NCBI GenBank assembly: GCA_014058105.1
Contig: JACGCM010002017.1
Span: forward strand, 248,001 to 312,000
Reading direction: 5' to 3'
Source of the DNA: Kingdonia uniflora
Taxonomy: Eukaryota; Streptophyta; Magnoliopsida; Ranunculales; Circaeasteraceae
Length of the DNA stretch: 64,000 nt
Every line of letters starts with the position of its first letter. Positions within the stretch are counted from its first letter, which is position 1. A program made the position numbers and the translations under genes. Positions 22,487 to 35,000 of this stretch are shown here, one piece after another. The notes beneath the pieces are model-generated. The model ran no database searches and was not told where the DNA came from. It worked only from the letters and a program-made list of their open reading frames with translations.

Positions 22487-25185
22487 CTTGGAACTCAAAC
22501 CATGTCTTCATCTTCTTGCCACTTCAATATTCGGATCACGACGTTCAACTTTGGAACATACTTATGTCCAACTTGGGACAATCAAAATGAGTATCAAACC
22601 AGGATTCTTCAATCTTCTGTAAACACTAAGGAATTCAAACTAGCCAAGCTTCGCGTCTTCCACACATAAGTCATTGGTGTACAATACTGGCTAAATCAAT
22701 CTCTGCTAAGATCTTGGGACATCATCCTTCATCACAATTGTAATTGTACTACGCAGCGTGAACGGGGGTCCAATACCAATTACCACCATTAGATCACCCC
22801 TGCTACTATTGTTCATAGAGCATCTGTTATATTGACCAACATTCCTGAGATTACTAATGATATAGGTCACAATGTCCAACTGAAATATCAGTTCTTCCTC
22901 TTAGTATCATTGTCCAAAGTACATTTAACTTGAGCAATGTCGCGCTCGGATATTAAGCATTTATCTCGCTTCCAATATCAACTAACATGTAGGTAACTCG
23001 CACTACAAGCATTCACAATGGGGATTGGATCATCTGTCAAGAAGAACATAAGTTCTGATCGGCGCTAATAAGCATATGCCAACCTGGCCTTGCTCTGATA
23101 CCAACTATCATGACCCCACTTGGGACTACCTCTACAGTACCCGGAGCACAGCAAAAAATGAGGTTGTGCGGCATACATGCACGTGCGGACGACATGTACA
23201 AGCCTTCTTCACTAGGCATGACAGCGTCTATGGAATTTACTCTAGGATGCTAAAGCAAAATTCAGATCATCTTGGATACTCGTGAGGGGTCATTGAATAT
23301 GTATTCAAAATAGGCGGCAACGCTGAAGCTTCCATCAATAATCCCTACAACGTGATCACTCATGACTATACATGAGTTACAGATAGTACACTTGTCATGA
23401 CAGTGGATTAGAGTAGCTCAATATGTCGGGTCCCAGATATATTGATGGGTGACGAGCCTGGACTAGTTGGATGAGAGGCAACTCGAATAGCATAGTTCAT
23501 TTATAAGGGGTGGTGTGTCCCTGTTGGCTTGTAGAACATAGCGGCGGCATAGCGGGTCCACTATTCAGCCCTATCTGGAAAAATGACTCGCATTGCAAAA
23601 CAATGTTCTCTGGCATTTCCTATGCTAGATGAAACATCCCTTGTGGATAGTTCATAAGTCGGGGTCCAAGATGACTAAGTTATAAAGCTTATTTTGTCAT
23701 GAGGAGGTTTGGACCAACTTCCTCCTTAATATAGCTACTAAGTAAATAGCTTGTTTCTAAAAGGAAACATCAAAAGTGGGGACGAAACGTACTGGTACTT
23801 CTCGCCCCCTTAACCAAATCCATTTTCAACGAAACTTGGCGTGTAGCTATATTAGGATATAAAAAACATATATCCAAGGTCAGAACATAAAATGCTCGGG
23901 TAGATTTTCTCAGCGCTCGCTGGGGTGTCACACCCATACCCTTCCAAAGTATGTGAAACCTGAACTTGGCGAAGAGTATTTGCATACCGTATAGGCGCTG
24001 AACCGTTGAGCACCCAACAACTTTTAAATACAGTTGGCATCTTTCTCTCCCATCACAAATTTGTTCCCTAATATGACATTTAATTCAGTATTTTTTGTTA
24101 GGTGCCTAACCAAATAATTTGGCATTTTCTGCTGTGCGCTGAACCGTTGAGCGCCTAAGAGAAATATCGTAATTCTCTGTTGGACGAAAACAGTATGCAA
24201 TTCTGGAATGCAGGTATGGTAAACCGGAATCGCATACGATTCTTTTGGAGGTGCTCTAACCATAACAAAAATATCTCCCTCCTTCATGGGTTTCTCTCCC
24301 CTTTCTTCTCCAACTGATTTTTCATCTCTCTCTATGATTTTTCTCTCTCTCCACAATTTTTTTTCTTCCTCGAATTTGTTTTTAAAGCTCTCGAGAAGTA
24401 CTAGGACTCAGCTTTATATTTTCGTCGTCGTCGTCGTCGTCTCTCTTTTGTCATCTTTCTTTATCTCACTTTCTCTCATTAAGTATATCTAAACTCAAAA
24501 TTTAAAAGTTATGACAACACCACTCATAATCAAAATTAAGCTTTAGAAATAATGATTAAGTCAATTTGGGTATGTGAATGTGAGAAAGTTTGTTAAAATT
24601 CATGTTTGGATGAGTTTTTGAGAAAAATTAACAAATTTTTTGTATAGAATTTTTCCCATCAATGCTAGGATACTTAGTGTTTTATATGCTATAGAAATGC
24701 TAGCCATTACCTTTCAATTGCACCTATCAACGCTAGACTCTTATCTTTGGAAACTCAAGAGTTTTTTTTTTAAGTTTATCTCCATTTTTTCCCCACAACG
24801 CTAGGAATCCAACGTTTTGTATGTTATAGAAACGCAAGACCAACAACTTTCAATATTACTCATCAACGCTATAACCCCTGCGCAACTTTCGTTATCACCA
24901 ATCAATGCTAGGACTCTAACGTTGGGAACTCAGAAAAAAAAATTCTTTAATTTTTTTGTTTTTGTTTTTGTTTTTTAATGAACATTAGGTCTCTAGCGTT
25001 GAAAACTTAACAAATATGTTTTAACCAAAATGCTGATTAAGCAAAATTTTTGTTGGGGTGCTCATCTTTTAAAAAGGACTACAAGCGTAGCAAAACAAGA
25101 TTTGTTGGGGTGTTCTTTTTAAAGAGGAGGACTACTAAGCGTAGTGAGATTAGCAAAACAACGTAGTGAAGTTAGAACGACCCTA

Positions 25186-26233
25186 CACTATATGCTGGTG
25201 GGAACAACCTACCGCTACTTTCCTCCTAATTTAGGCAGAGATGCAGCGCTAAACATTAAACTTTGTAATTGCAATAGCACTCCCCGTAAGGATGAAATCG
25301 TATCATCAATCTATCTCCTCAGCCAAAACCTCAAGGTCTTAAAACATAACCCTGTTGTGTGCATCTATATGATTCTATGTTATGATGATATCAAACATGG
25401 ACTACATTTTGCATCTTCCTGGGAATTACACCTCCAGTCCATAGTAATATTCAAACTGAATAGCAGCATTAAAACTACCAATAACATATTTGTAACTAAA
25501 GGAAAGACCATGGTGAACTTCCTGGGTAACACACATGCAAAAACAGTGTCTTTTGCTTTGACTCAAGTGACTAACAAGTACTAATCGGAGTTGTAGGATG
25601 AATGGATGCAGTGTAAAACATTTAAGAAACATTCCACAATTTACACCAGCTGTAATACCAAATTTTCTCTACTTTTGAATTCCAATATGAGTGGATGGCT
25701 CAATAAAATAAATCTTAATAAATAAACTAAAGCCTCTTCAAATGGTTATTCTTCCCGCTCCAGCTCTACATGCTGGTGTGCTTGCATAGTCCCTGCTCAA
25801 ATAGCACGCAAGTGCGCCTACTGATCGAACATTACACTTTCTGCATAAACTCATTGTTTCTCTCTGCCGAGGACAACACCGTCTGTCCCCAATTGACTCT
25901 TGACAAGCTCATAAACAGCGTTCCTTGTATCAAATAATCAAAAGCTTGCAGATATCAGGATTGTCTTTCATTGCTGCAAGTATAAGACTCATTCAGAAGT
26001 TCCCCATAGTAATAGCTTAGCCATATCTCTTTGCTAACCCCTGGGGAATTCACAGAGACCACACATTGTTTTCAAATGAAATGAGGCGAGTGTTGAAGGG
26101 TAAATGCTTCAATTAAATAATTCTGACTATGATAATGAGAATTTGATGAAGAATGATCTAAAGAAAATTGAATAATATCTCGTTGCCTGTTACAGAAAGG
26201 GAGCAGCCAATGAAGTTTTCCAAGAACAATACA
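25186..26233. other. Intergenic between the TIR element and mTERF
   Basis: No recognised gene. A 146-codon open frame at 25144-25584 starts inside the transposon and has no familiar motif. The part from about 25600 may hold the mTERF 3' UTR. Confidence 0.4.
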
Positions 26234-27802
26234 TCAACTCTTCCGTCCACCTACACTGTTTTCCATTTCCGCGGGACTCTTCTTTTTCATAAATCTCTCA
26301 GTTGAGACACTCAAAAGCTTGTTAAGAGACATTCCATCCCCTACTATCTTCTTCTTCATTTCATAACGATGTTTGATCCTATCGTCAAGTTTATAACCGA
26401 GGAATGCAGGAAATGCTAACAGCTCCCCAATATGTCGACCCATATCCACGGTCAAGTATTCGATCTTCATATCTAAAGACTCGTGATTGTATTGAAGTAT
26501 CTGAGGATGCCTCTTGCTCATGTCAAGAATGTCCTCACAACAGAACCCATAGCTTAAGAATACACCTGTCACCTTCTGCATATTCTCACAACTGGTTCTT
26601 GTCACTGCCCCCAACGCTATCGCCAACTCCTTTGATTTATTTTCATACCCAATCTTAAATAGAATCCCCAATTTCATTGAAAGGTTATCTTCGAATGATA
26701 AGCTGAGGTATAAGGGTGCTTTGATAAGGAATTTAAAGATATCGCTGGAATTGAACCCACATTGTTTAAGGAATTCAATTCGGGGATGCAGTTTCCTCTC
26801 TTTGCTCGCGCTGCATATATTGGGATAGACAAGAAAGATCTTAAAAATTTCCTCATCGCTTAGGCCTGCAAAGGATCTCAAGAGCTCTATATGATTTTGT
26901 AAATGCTCTACGGTGTATGTTAAGATAGCTGGAAGTTTTCTCAAAATGGTTCCCACAGCATTCTCATCTCCCCCGCTTAGCTGAGTAAGAACCCCAATTC
27001 TCGGCTTGAGTTGGCCTTCCAAGTCTAAATTAAGAAGAGCAGGGCGCCTCACAATCAACTCGGCTCCCCCAAAACGGTCTAGAAAAAGGATAGCCCTTTC
27101 TATTTGGTTGAGTGTTCTATGACAAAAGACTTTAGCAATATTGACATTGTTAAGAACATGAGCAAGTTTATCAAGTGGAACTCCATGGTCAATAAGCAAT
27201 CTCACTTTTCTTTCAAAACCCGCAAAATAATTAGGATGGGTCATAATTAAAAGGCGTTGAAGCTTCTGGGGTTTGATTTCTCCTTCCAAATCATACTCCT
27301 TGATAAAAGAGAGAAAGGAACCAATTTCCTCAGCTGTAAGTATCTCTGGTTGTTTATTAATAGAATGACAAAGGGATAATAAGCCGAGAGACCGCAGAGA
27401 AAGAAGCCGAGTGGTTAGAGATTCTAAAGATGTAGTAGTAAAGTTTAGAGATGGGTTTTTGTGAAAGAGGTTTTGGGTTTCTTTGTGATTGAATCCAATG
27501 TCTTGGAAGAGTGAGAACAAGAGCCCTACAAGCATTCAAATAAGTAAAAACTGATTCAAAAGACTGAAACACATAGATAGATAGATAGATTTCAATCACT
27601 AACCCAAGTTGTTGTCCGAGTGATGTAAGGAAGAGTTTCCAGTGGTGTCTGTGTTGTTGCATTTGAGTAGTAGCAACTGTTTACGTTGTCTACTAATTGA
27701 ACAATAATAAGGTTTATGGGGAAGAAATAAAGAAGAAGAAGAGAATGAGGATCTTGGAGGTGCTTGTATTAGCATCACTCGTACTACAGTATTAGTAACC
27801 AT
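26234..27802 (-). CDS. mTERF family protein, organelle-targeted
   Basis: Two exons, 27802-27604 and 27525-26234, split by a 78-bp GT-AG intron with a short TAGA repeat; they join in phase to 496 aa. The N-terminal 40 residues are rich in Arg, Ser and hydroxylated residues with few acids, as in a plastid or mitochondrial presequence. The rest is a chain of mTERF helical repeats with the recurrent Pro-ending motif (KLPAILTY, VYPNICSAS, IKAPLYLSLS, RHPQILQYN, AFPAFLGYKLDDRIKHRYE). The C-terminal LGYKLDDRIKHRYEM motif is a hallmark of plant mTERFs. These proteins bind organelle DNA or RNA and affect transcription termination, splicing or ribosome assembly; which member this is cannot be decided. 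The frame is intact. Both flanks carry copies of one transposon family in opposite orientation. Confidence 0.9.
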
Positions 27803-28024
27803 TACTCAATACGCACTCTTCAATCTTTCCTCTCTATCCAGAGTCGAGACATAATAGAAGAAGAGGTTTATTAGGCAACTATGCGAAATAACCATATCAT
27901 TCACCAACTTTATAAAGTGCCTAGTCATTTGCCAACTTTATGAAAAAAATTTATTTACGCAACATTAAACAACATACGCCATAAAATACCTAGTCATTTG
28001 GCAACTTTCCAGAGAAGTACTTTG

Positions 28025-29096
28025 TGAGGGGCGGTTCTAATTTCAATACGTTGTTTTGCTAATCTCACTACGTTCAGTAGCTATCCTCTTTAAAAAGAGG
28101 AGCCAACAAATATTGTTTTGCTAATCTCAATACGCTTGTAGTCCTCCTCTTTAAAAGAGGAGCACCCCAAATAAAACTTTGCTTAGTCAGCATTTTGGTT
28201 AAAAACATATTTGTTAAGTCTTCAACGCTAGATATTTAGCATCCATGAAAAAGACAAAAGTTGAAGAAAAAAAAACTTCTGAGTTCCCAACGCTAGAGTC
28301 CTAGCGTTGATGGGTAATAACGAAAGCTGTTGGGATTGCGTTTCTATAACATACAAAACGCCAGGGTCCTAGCGTTGATGGGTAATATTGAAAGTTGTTG
28401 GCATTGCGTTTCTATAACATACAAAACGCTATGTTCTTAAGCGTTAGTTGGAGAAAAATAGGGAAAAACTTAAAAAAAAAAACAAAAAACAAAAAAAAAA
28501 CACTACTGAGTTTCCAAAGCTAAAAGCCTAGCGTTGATGGGAACTATTGAAAGTTACTGGCCAGCGTTTCTATAACATATAAAATGCTAGGTATTCTAGC
28601 GTTGATGGGGAACACTCTAATTTTTTCCCGTAAATTTCTTCTCAAAAACTCGTCCAACACATGAATTTTAACAAACTTTCTCACAATTACATACCTAAAT
28701 TGACTTAATCATTATATCTCAAGTTTAATTTTGATTAGAAATGGTGTTGTCATAACTTTCAAATTTTGAGTTAAGATATGTCTAAAAAGAGAAAGTGAGA
28801 TGAAGAAAGAGGATAAAAGAGAGACGACGACGACGACGATGAAAATGTCAAACGGGGTCATAGTACTTCATTAGAGTTTAAAGAACGAATTGAGGAAAAG
28901 GAAAATTGTGGAGAGAGGGGGGGGGGAGAAATTGCAGAGAGATGAAAAATTGCCAGAGAGCGAGAAAGAAACCCATGAGAGAAGGGATTTTTTTTGTTAT
29001 GATTGGAGTCCTCCCTTTTTGAGTTATATTCCCAAAGGAGGACTCCTCTACGTAGTATTTTAGTAAAAGAGGGTAGTAAAGATAGAATGACCCCTT
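28025..29096 (-). mobile_element. TIR element copy B
   Basis: Left AGGGGCGGTTCTAATTTCA and inverted right AGATAGAATGACCCCTT. This is an uninterrupted relative of copy A (12333-25185) in opposite orientation. TTTGTG/TTTATG flank the ends as a possible, imperfect target duplication. The middle holds about four degenerate units of roughly 75 bp, each with CTAGCGTTGATGGG and GCGTTTCTATAACATACAAA, so that CGCTAGG and CCTAGCG form palindromes. A (GAC)n run lies near 28823. No protein is encoded. Confidence 0.72.
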
Positions 29097-29110
29097 TATG
29101 AGAGAGATAT

Positions 29111-30715
29111 TAGCGTAAACTCTCAACGCGGAAGCTAAATCGAGAAGTATTTTACGCTAAAATCAATCTAAAACAAAATTAGGGCTAAACCTTGAACTTT
29201 ATTCAATCATGACTAAAAAATAAACTTACACCACCTTCTCCTTATATAGGCCTTAACCCTAATCATTATACAATACCAAGTCCCCTACCTCTCTAAATTA
29301 GAATCTAATTAGACATTAAAATAAAAACAACTCAAATAGTTAAACCCCTAATCTAATAAGCTAAAATATAAAGAGACCGTCAACGAGGGACGACACTAGG
29401 AGTTGTTTACATCAAATCATTCCATCTTTGAAAAATTTTGACCATGAAATCAAATCGGGCATGCTCCTGACAAAGCTCGTACCACCTTGGTAACACCTTC
29501 AAAATCATCAAACTTGTATTGCATGTGAAAATCTACAATTTCGTACGCCTTATGCTTTGACCCTCTGATCCTACCTCGAAACTTGCCATATCCAGTCGAT
29601 GTACCAATTAATGTTGCGACAGTGTTTTCACAATTTCTTCTTAAACCAAAACCTAGCAAACGACGTGCTCCAAAAATTACTTGTAATTGATGTATTTTTT
29701 TGTCGCTTGACTTGCATAATGAGCTTCAAAGTCCTCTCAAGTTGGATCAATAAACGCCGATAAATCTATAAATTAAAACTTTTCCTCTTTAAAAAGTCAT
29801 CGCAATCCCACCTCTTATTAGTTAAAGATCCCAAGTACTTGTAGTCATTCGAGTACTCATCATATACTGGGGGTAATCCTCCATCATAAAAATATGGTTG
29901 GTGAGCGTCACAAACAACATCAATATATCAGAGAGAAAAATTTCACCTTGTAACTAAAAGGAAAGAAAATTGTATTGGCAGTCACTTCCATCTTTTGGAA
30001 TGTTCATTTAATTATTTATACTAATGCTTCGATACACTCAACACGTGCTTCAAGACTAGGTGGTCTCCCCATTGAGTTCATACTCGCCATAGAGAAGAAG
30101 AAAAAAATCTGATTGAATATTAAACGAACAAAAAAATATAAAAAAAACTTTTTTTTATACAAGAAATCATTATAGCAGACAACACATAAAATCACTATAG
30201 AAGTACTGAAATTACTGTAGTTGTTGTTGAAAACATTGTAGCAGATGACGAAATCAATGTAGCAGTTGCTGGAAAACACTGTAGTAGTAGGAAAAAAATC
30301 TTGATCTTCAGAACTGTTCCCTAGAATTTCAAATCATGAATCAAAAGATAATCGCCCTAAAAAGTACCGTGAAAACCCAAAAATTAATCTCACTCTGATG
30401 CCAATTTGGCGTAAACTCTCAACGCAGAAGCTAAATCGAGAAGTTTTTTATGCTAAAATCAATCTAAAACTAAATTAGGACTAAACCTTGAACATTTTTC
30501 AATCACAACTAAGAAATAAACTTACACCACCCTATTCTTATATAGGCCTCAACCATAATCCTCATACAATAACAAGTCCCCTACCTCTCCAAATTAGAAT
30601 CTAATTAGACATTAAAATAAAAGTAACTCCAATAGTTAAGCCCCTAATATAATAAGTTAAAATAAAAAGAGACCGTCAACAAGTGGACGACGTGCATTAG
30701 GTGTTGTTCACAACA
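29111..30715 (-). mobile_element. Small LTR retrotransposon (TRIM/LARD-like)
   Basis: LTRs at 29111-29414 and 30407-30715 are about 305 bp and clearly similar. The primer site is the complement of CTCTGATGCCAATT just left of the right LTR, so the element reads on the minus strand. The target duplication is GATAT/GATTT (4 of 5). On the minus strand the LTR has TATATAAGGA as a TATA box. The 1-kb interior has only gag-like scraps: a start MASMNSMGRPPSLEARVE near 30088, and a small frame at 29659-29450. No polymerase is present. Confidence 0.82.
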
Positions 30716-31207
30716 GATTTAGTTTCCATAGTTTCCAAAGCTTAGTCCATTTTTTTTCTTTTTAAACTCACATTTATACCAACACTTAAACAGACAATAG
30801 AATTTGCACATACTGAACCAACCACTCTAACATATTAACAGAGTTATACAAATTAGTACTAGAACACCCTAAAACAGCAAGCTTATGGGCTACAAAATTT
30901 TAACATCTAGGAACAAACCAAAAAGAGATGGCACTAAACTTATTACAGTCCCTAATACATGGATCCAAAAAGACTGCAGCCAGCCAACTGATTCATGATT
31001 ATTGATCTTGTAGGTATTGAATTACCCGTTGGCAATCAACTACAAGCAAAATATCCCAGTCTGCTATCAAAGAGTTTACCCGTTGATAAAATGATCTTAG
31101 AAAGAAATAGAACATTCAAAGAAGAATAATCATCCAAGATAGAGCCATAGAGGTTCTATCAATGGTAATAGAGTGAACCATAGCAGAAGCTTGATGAAGA
31201 ACTTATA

Positions 31208-31679
31208 GGCTCAGTTTGATTCGCTGCAAACATGATGCAAATGCAAACGATTTGCATTTCTAACTGCTTCCATGTGTTTGGTTTGATTTGCAATTACAAT
31301 GTGGTGTCTTTAAAATACTTACATATGTTTGGTTCACTTTTGAAAAGTAAACAATGCAAGCATTTCTATTCAAAAAGGTTCTCTTTTGTTGTAGTGAAAA
31401 ATCTATGCAACATAGTTTGTATTTGGGTTTTCTACTTGGAGACAAAATAGGAGAAATATAAGGACTTTTTAAGAGGAAAAAAAATTGTAGCTCTCATTTG
31501 CATTTGCAAGTAATGCACCTGACCAAACACAAAACATTATTTTGCAATCACTTTGTTATGCAATACATTGCAATTCTGCTCTTACAAAACAAACACATTG
31601 GCTTGTATTACTATAAAACTCATTGTAAATGCATTGCAGTTGCCTTTACATCTTACTTGAAGCAAACCAAACTGAGCCG
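31208..31679 (+). mobile_element. Tourist-like MITE, copy 2
   Basis: Starts GGCTCAGTTTGATTCGC and ends GCAAACCAAACTGAGCC. It is homologous along its length to the reverse complement of 700-1117 and lies in the 3' part of the LINE. A clean target duplication is not obvious (ATA on the left, TAA on the right). Confidence 0.8.
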
Positions 31680-32094
31680 TAATTTTATCAAGTTCTTTAT
31701 TCTAAAACACAAAAACATTTCAAGCTTGCCAAATATCTGTTACAATTGCAAAGAAAGAAGTGAGTGACAAAATCTTATCAAGAGGATTATGAGTGCTATC
31801 ATAAAGTTGTTGAATAATAGTAGCAAAAATCAAAATCCACATCGCAGGTATGTAGGGTAAAAGAAGATAAGAACCAAATCTTAGCAGCCGAAGCACATTG
31901 AAAAATAGTATGGGATAAAGTTTTAAATTCTTGGAGACAGATAGGACAAACCTCATCAGAAGGAATATGGTTCCTAAACAGTCTAGCTTTAACAGGTAAA
32001 AGATCTTTGATAATTTTTCAAACAAATAATTGAAGTCTATAGGGAAGTTTCAGTTTTCATATACAGTGATGCCAAGTAAACTGCAAAGGTATAT

Positions 32095-35000
32095 TGTTAG
32101 AATATTATACAATTGACTATGATCAATAACTGAATCTGTAAAGTAGATTATACTAACCTCTTCTCATGCTCTCTGGAAAATTACCTATTTTTGAGTGGAG
32201 TCTTCCCTTGGATTGGCTGCAGACCTCAATGGGATGGTTTTCTGTACTGTAACCTTCAAGAGGGACTTCCTCTATATTTAACCTGATAGGGTGAGAGTGG
32301 TCTTCTCATTATACCCTCAAACCTTAATAAAGAGTAACACTAGGTCCCACCTACCTTAACTTGGTATAATAATTGGGCACAGCCAATAACACCTATACGA
32401 CCTATTAACATGCGTGCTCGTGAACCAGAAGAGTAGTGCCGGTATAGATGGAAAATTCAACAATCTCCCACCCGGCGCTAACTCGATTTTAAGAAAAATA
32501 TTTTTAGCCTGATTCACAGTTTTTTATGAAAAGCGGATGGTCATCCTTTGTTTTTTAAAACCACACATGATAATTTGTCGAAGACAATGTTACATCGAAC
32601 TTGACTGTCACTCTACGATTACAAAGATGGCTAACACGGTTTACGGATGAATTTTGGCCAGACCTTTGGGCACATGCCTAATTCATATCGTGGACATCAG
32701 ACTAGCAACCTCAATAGCTTTCAAGTGTAATTTCTTTACTAGTGAAGTTTAGCATGTGAATGGAAAATGTACACCTTAATGATGTGCTGGTACATTTCCA
32801 TTAGTATCCTACAACATGTGTTTACCAAACATATGTCATTTCAATACTTAGACAAACTGTCATGCGAAGACCATCGCTCATACTGAAATGAAGGCCAAAG
32901 GATATAGAGTTTGCCCATATCCAGCCTAAGCAAACTTGAGAAACCTTTCAGTATTCTCAATAGGAACTTGATACTTAGACAACCGTCATGTGATGAAATC
33001 ACTCATATCTAAAACTTTATTGTAATTGCATAATTTAAACTGAATATATGCACATATAATAACGGATCTAAATATAATAACAGCTAAAAAAATCAAAAAA
33101 TCAATTTTGAATGTCGACCAAAATAATAGCCGGGAATAACTCCCACATGGATAAAGAATCCTAGTGCAGTAACAGTAACTAAAATAAAATAATAACTACT
33201 CCCACGTAAAAGAGCGATCCTCAAAGAGACTCTAGAAAAATGTGAGTCAGAGTAGCCCAAAACCATAAGCTCATCCGATATCCTATAAACCAATTTGTAA
33301 TCTTTTGTCATCTTTAAATGGCGAAGAACCTTTTTGGTTGCCTGCCAGTGAATAATAGAAGGGTTATGATGGTACCTTCCTAACATCCCAACAACAAAAC
33401 TAATGTCGGGTCTCATACATATCATGCCATAGGCTTTCGTCTGCTGAAGAAATCAGATGTCACTGCTAGCGAGTAAAATATCATCGACGTGCAAAACCAT
33501 TAATATAGAATGTCTCTCACTCTGATTGACATATATACAATGATCCATTTGCATTTAAGTGTCTTAGATCCTTTAGGTAAATGTGTTAAATCCCACATAG
33601 AGTGTGAGATATAGAATCCATCTCCTCTGTTATGGCATTACGCTACTAATCTGCAAAACAAAACAACTAGCCATAGCTGAACTAAAAGATACTAGATCCT
33701 CAAAATTAAGTAATTCCTCTTCAACTGAATAAAGATGATAACCTGAAGAAATGGTTGAACAAGTCTTTCAAGGGGATCTCTGAGTATGAGCTAGAGGCTG
33801 GGATGGAGGTGGAACGACAAGAAGCAGAACAGGAGTGGGTGGAGGAAAAAATCTGAGGGAGAACTGATGCTACAACGTGGTCTAGAACAAGGTCTGGAAT
33901 TATACTCATCATAGTATCAATATCAGATAAATGCGGAAGCATAACAACACTGATCGGAATAGCAGTTGAACTTCGAGTTACAAAACCCTCCTCAAAGACA
34001 AACTTTTTATGAATAGTACTGGTAAAGTGATTTCCTTCCTCTATGAAATGAGCCTGAGCATACTTAACAATCTCCATGGGGCGAGAAAGACAATAAAACT
34101 TGAAGCCTATCGATCTCTCGGGGAAACCAACGAAGAAACAACTGATGGTCCTCAAAACTAACTTTCCGATATTCGGCTTAAACAATTTTGCCTCTACTGG
34201 ACAACCCCAAACATGCAAGTGATTAAGACTATAATTTCTCCCAGTCCATAGATGATCCAGGAGTAGTGTACTTGGCTACAATACCCTGATCCAGCAAATA
34301 CTGATAGAATGGTCCCAAAAATTGACCGTCTTGACCGATCTTATTATAATGCTCGCCTCCTCGATCTGACCGAACAACCTTGATCTTTCGATATAACTGT
34401 TTCTCAACCTCTAACGAGAAAGACTTAAATGAATGGTTAAGAGATAGACGGTATAACCCATCAACTAGTAAACCATAACCAATATAGAATCATGAGGAAT
34501 AATGTCAAAATTGTCATGTCTAAATTGAAAAAAAAAAAAAAAAACTTAAAAGAGTATAACCGAGAAACTGAAACTAGAGATCGTCACATCGAAGGAACAT
34601 AAAAGGTGCCTACTAGATCTAAAGTAACACCTGTTTAAAACCAAACAAAAAATGCCAACGTACTCAATAGGGAGGCGTCTATCGTGAAAACCTACTCCTC
34701 AGGCCTTGCCGACCGCCTGCTGATGAACCCTTGTGAAGAATTTAAAATGTGAACAGTTACCCCGAAATCTAACCACCAAGAGTTGGTAGAAACATCAACC
34801 AAATTAGCTTCAAAATAAATATAAACGTGCGAGCGCATATGTCCACCGCCGTCAAACTTCAGCGTTAAAAGCTGAGAAAAGTTAATATACTACCTTCCCT
34901 TGATGGAACCCTCAAACTGTTCCTTAAAGACATCTAACAGTTTTTGGGAGTAGCTAGAGTCTATCAAGGTCTCAATATTAGTCAGTTAGTTCTGGAATAT

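Larger units (their letters stand above)
12528..23932 (-). mobile_element. Non-autonomous LTR retrotransposon (LARD-like) carrying a hAT
   Basis: LTRs at 12528-13366 (839 bp) and 23106-23932 (827 bp) are similar and in the same direction. On the minus strand they start TGTGACRCCCC and end TGATA. A tRNA-Met-type primer site (complement of GCTCTGATACCAAC) adjoins the right LTR at 23092-23105, so the element reads on the minus strand. The target duplication is CCTAT/CCCAT (4 of 5). Without the hAT and its duplicated target the element is about 4.3 kb. No gag, protease, RT or integrase motif is visible in the interior (13367-15410 and 22487-23091), so it must have relied on enzymes from elsewhere. 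Confidence 0.82.
12426..24256 (+). mobile_element. Tourist-like MITE split by an LTR element
   Basis: Starts GAGCACCTTCAACAACATGG and ends TTTTGGAGGTGCTC, with TAA on both sides (12423-12425 and 24257-24259). Element-derived sequence is 12426-12527 and 23933-24256, about 0.42 kb. The family also occurs at 7286-7557. The right part contains two GCGCTGAACCGTTGAGC copies (about 23995 and 24136). Confidence 0.8.
12333..25185 (+). mobile_element. TIR element copy A, host of the nested stack
   Basis: The left end TAGGGTGATTCTATCCTC and the inverted right end TAGAACGACCCTA belong to a non-coding family whose second copy (B) is at 28025-29096 in opposite orientation. Its own sequence is only 12333-12425 and 24260-25185; everything between is the MITE and its passengers. 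Copy B confirms the join: its matching strand reads from GGGAATATAACTC on through CATAAC without the insert. The right half holds a (CGT)n run (24423-24440) and several GCTAGGACTCTAGCGTT-like palindromic units. No target duplication was identified. Confidence 0.75.

Noticed and set aside
25144..25584. 146-codon open frame next to mTERF
   Set aside because: It begins in the terminal repeat of a transposon and its translation shows no familiar motif or bias.
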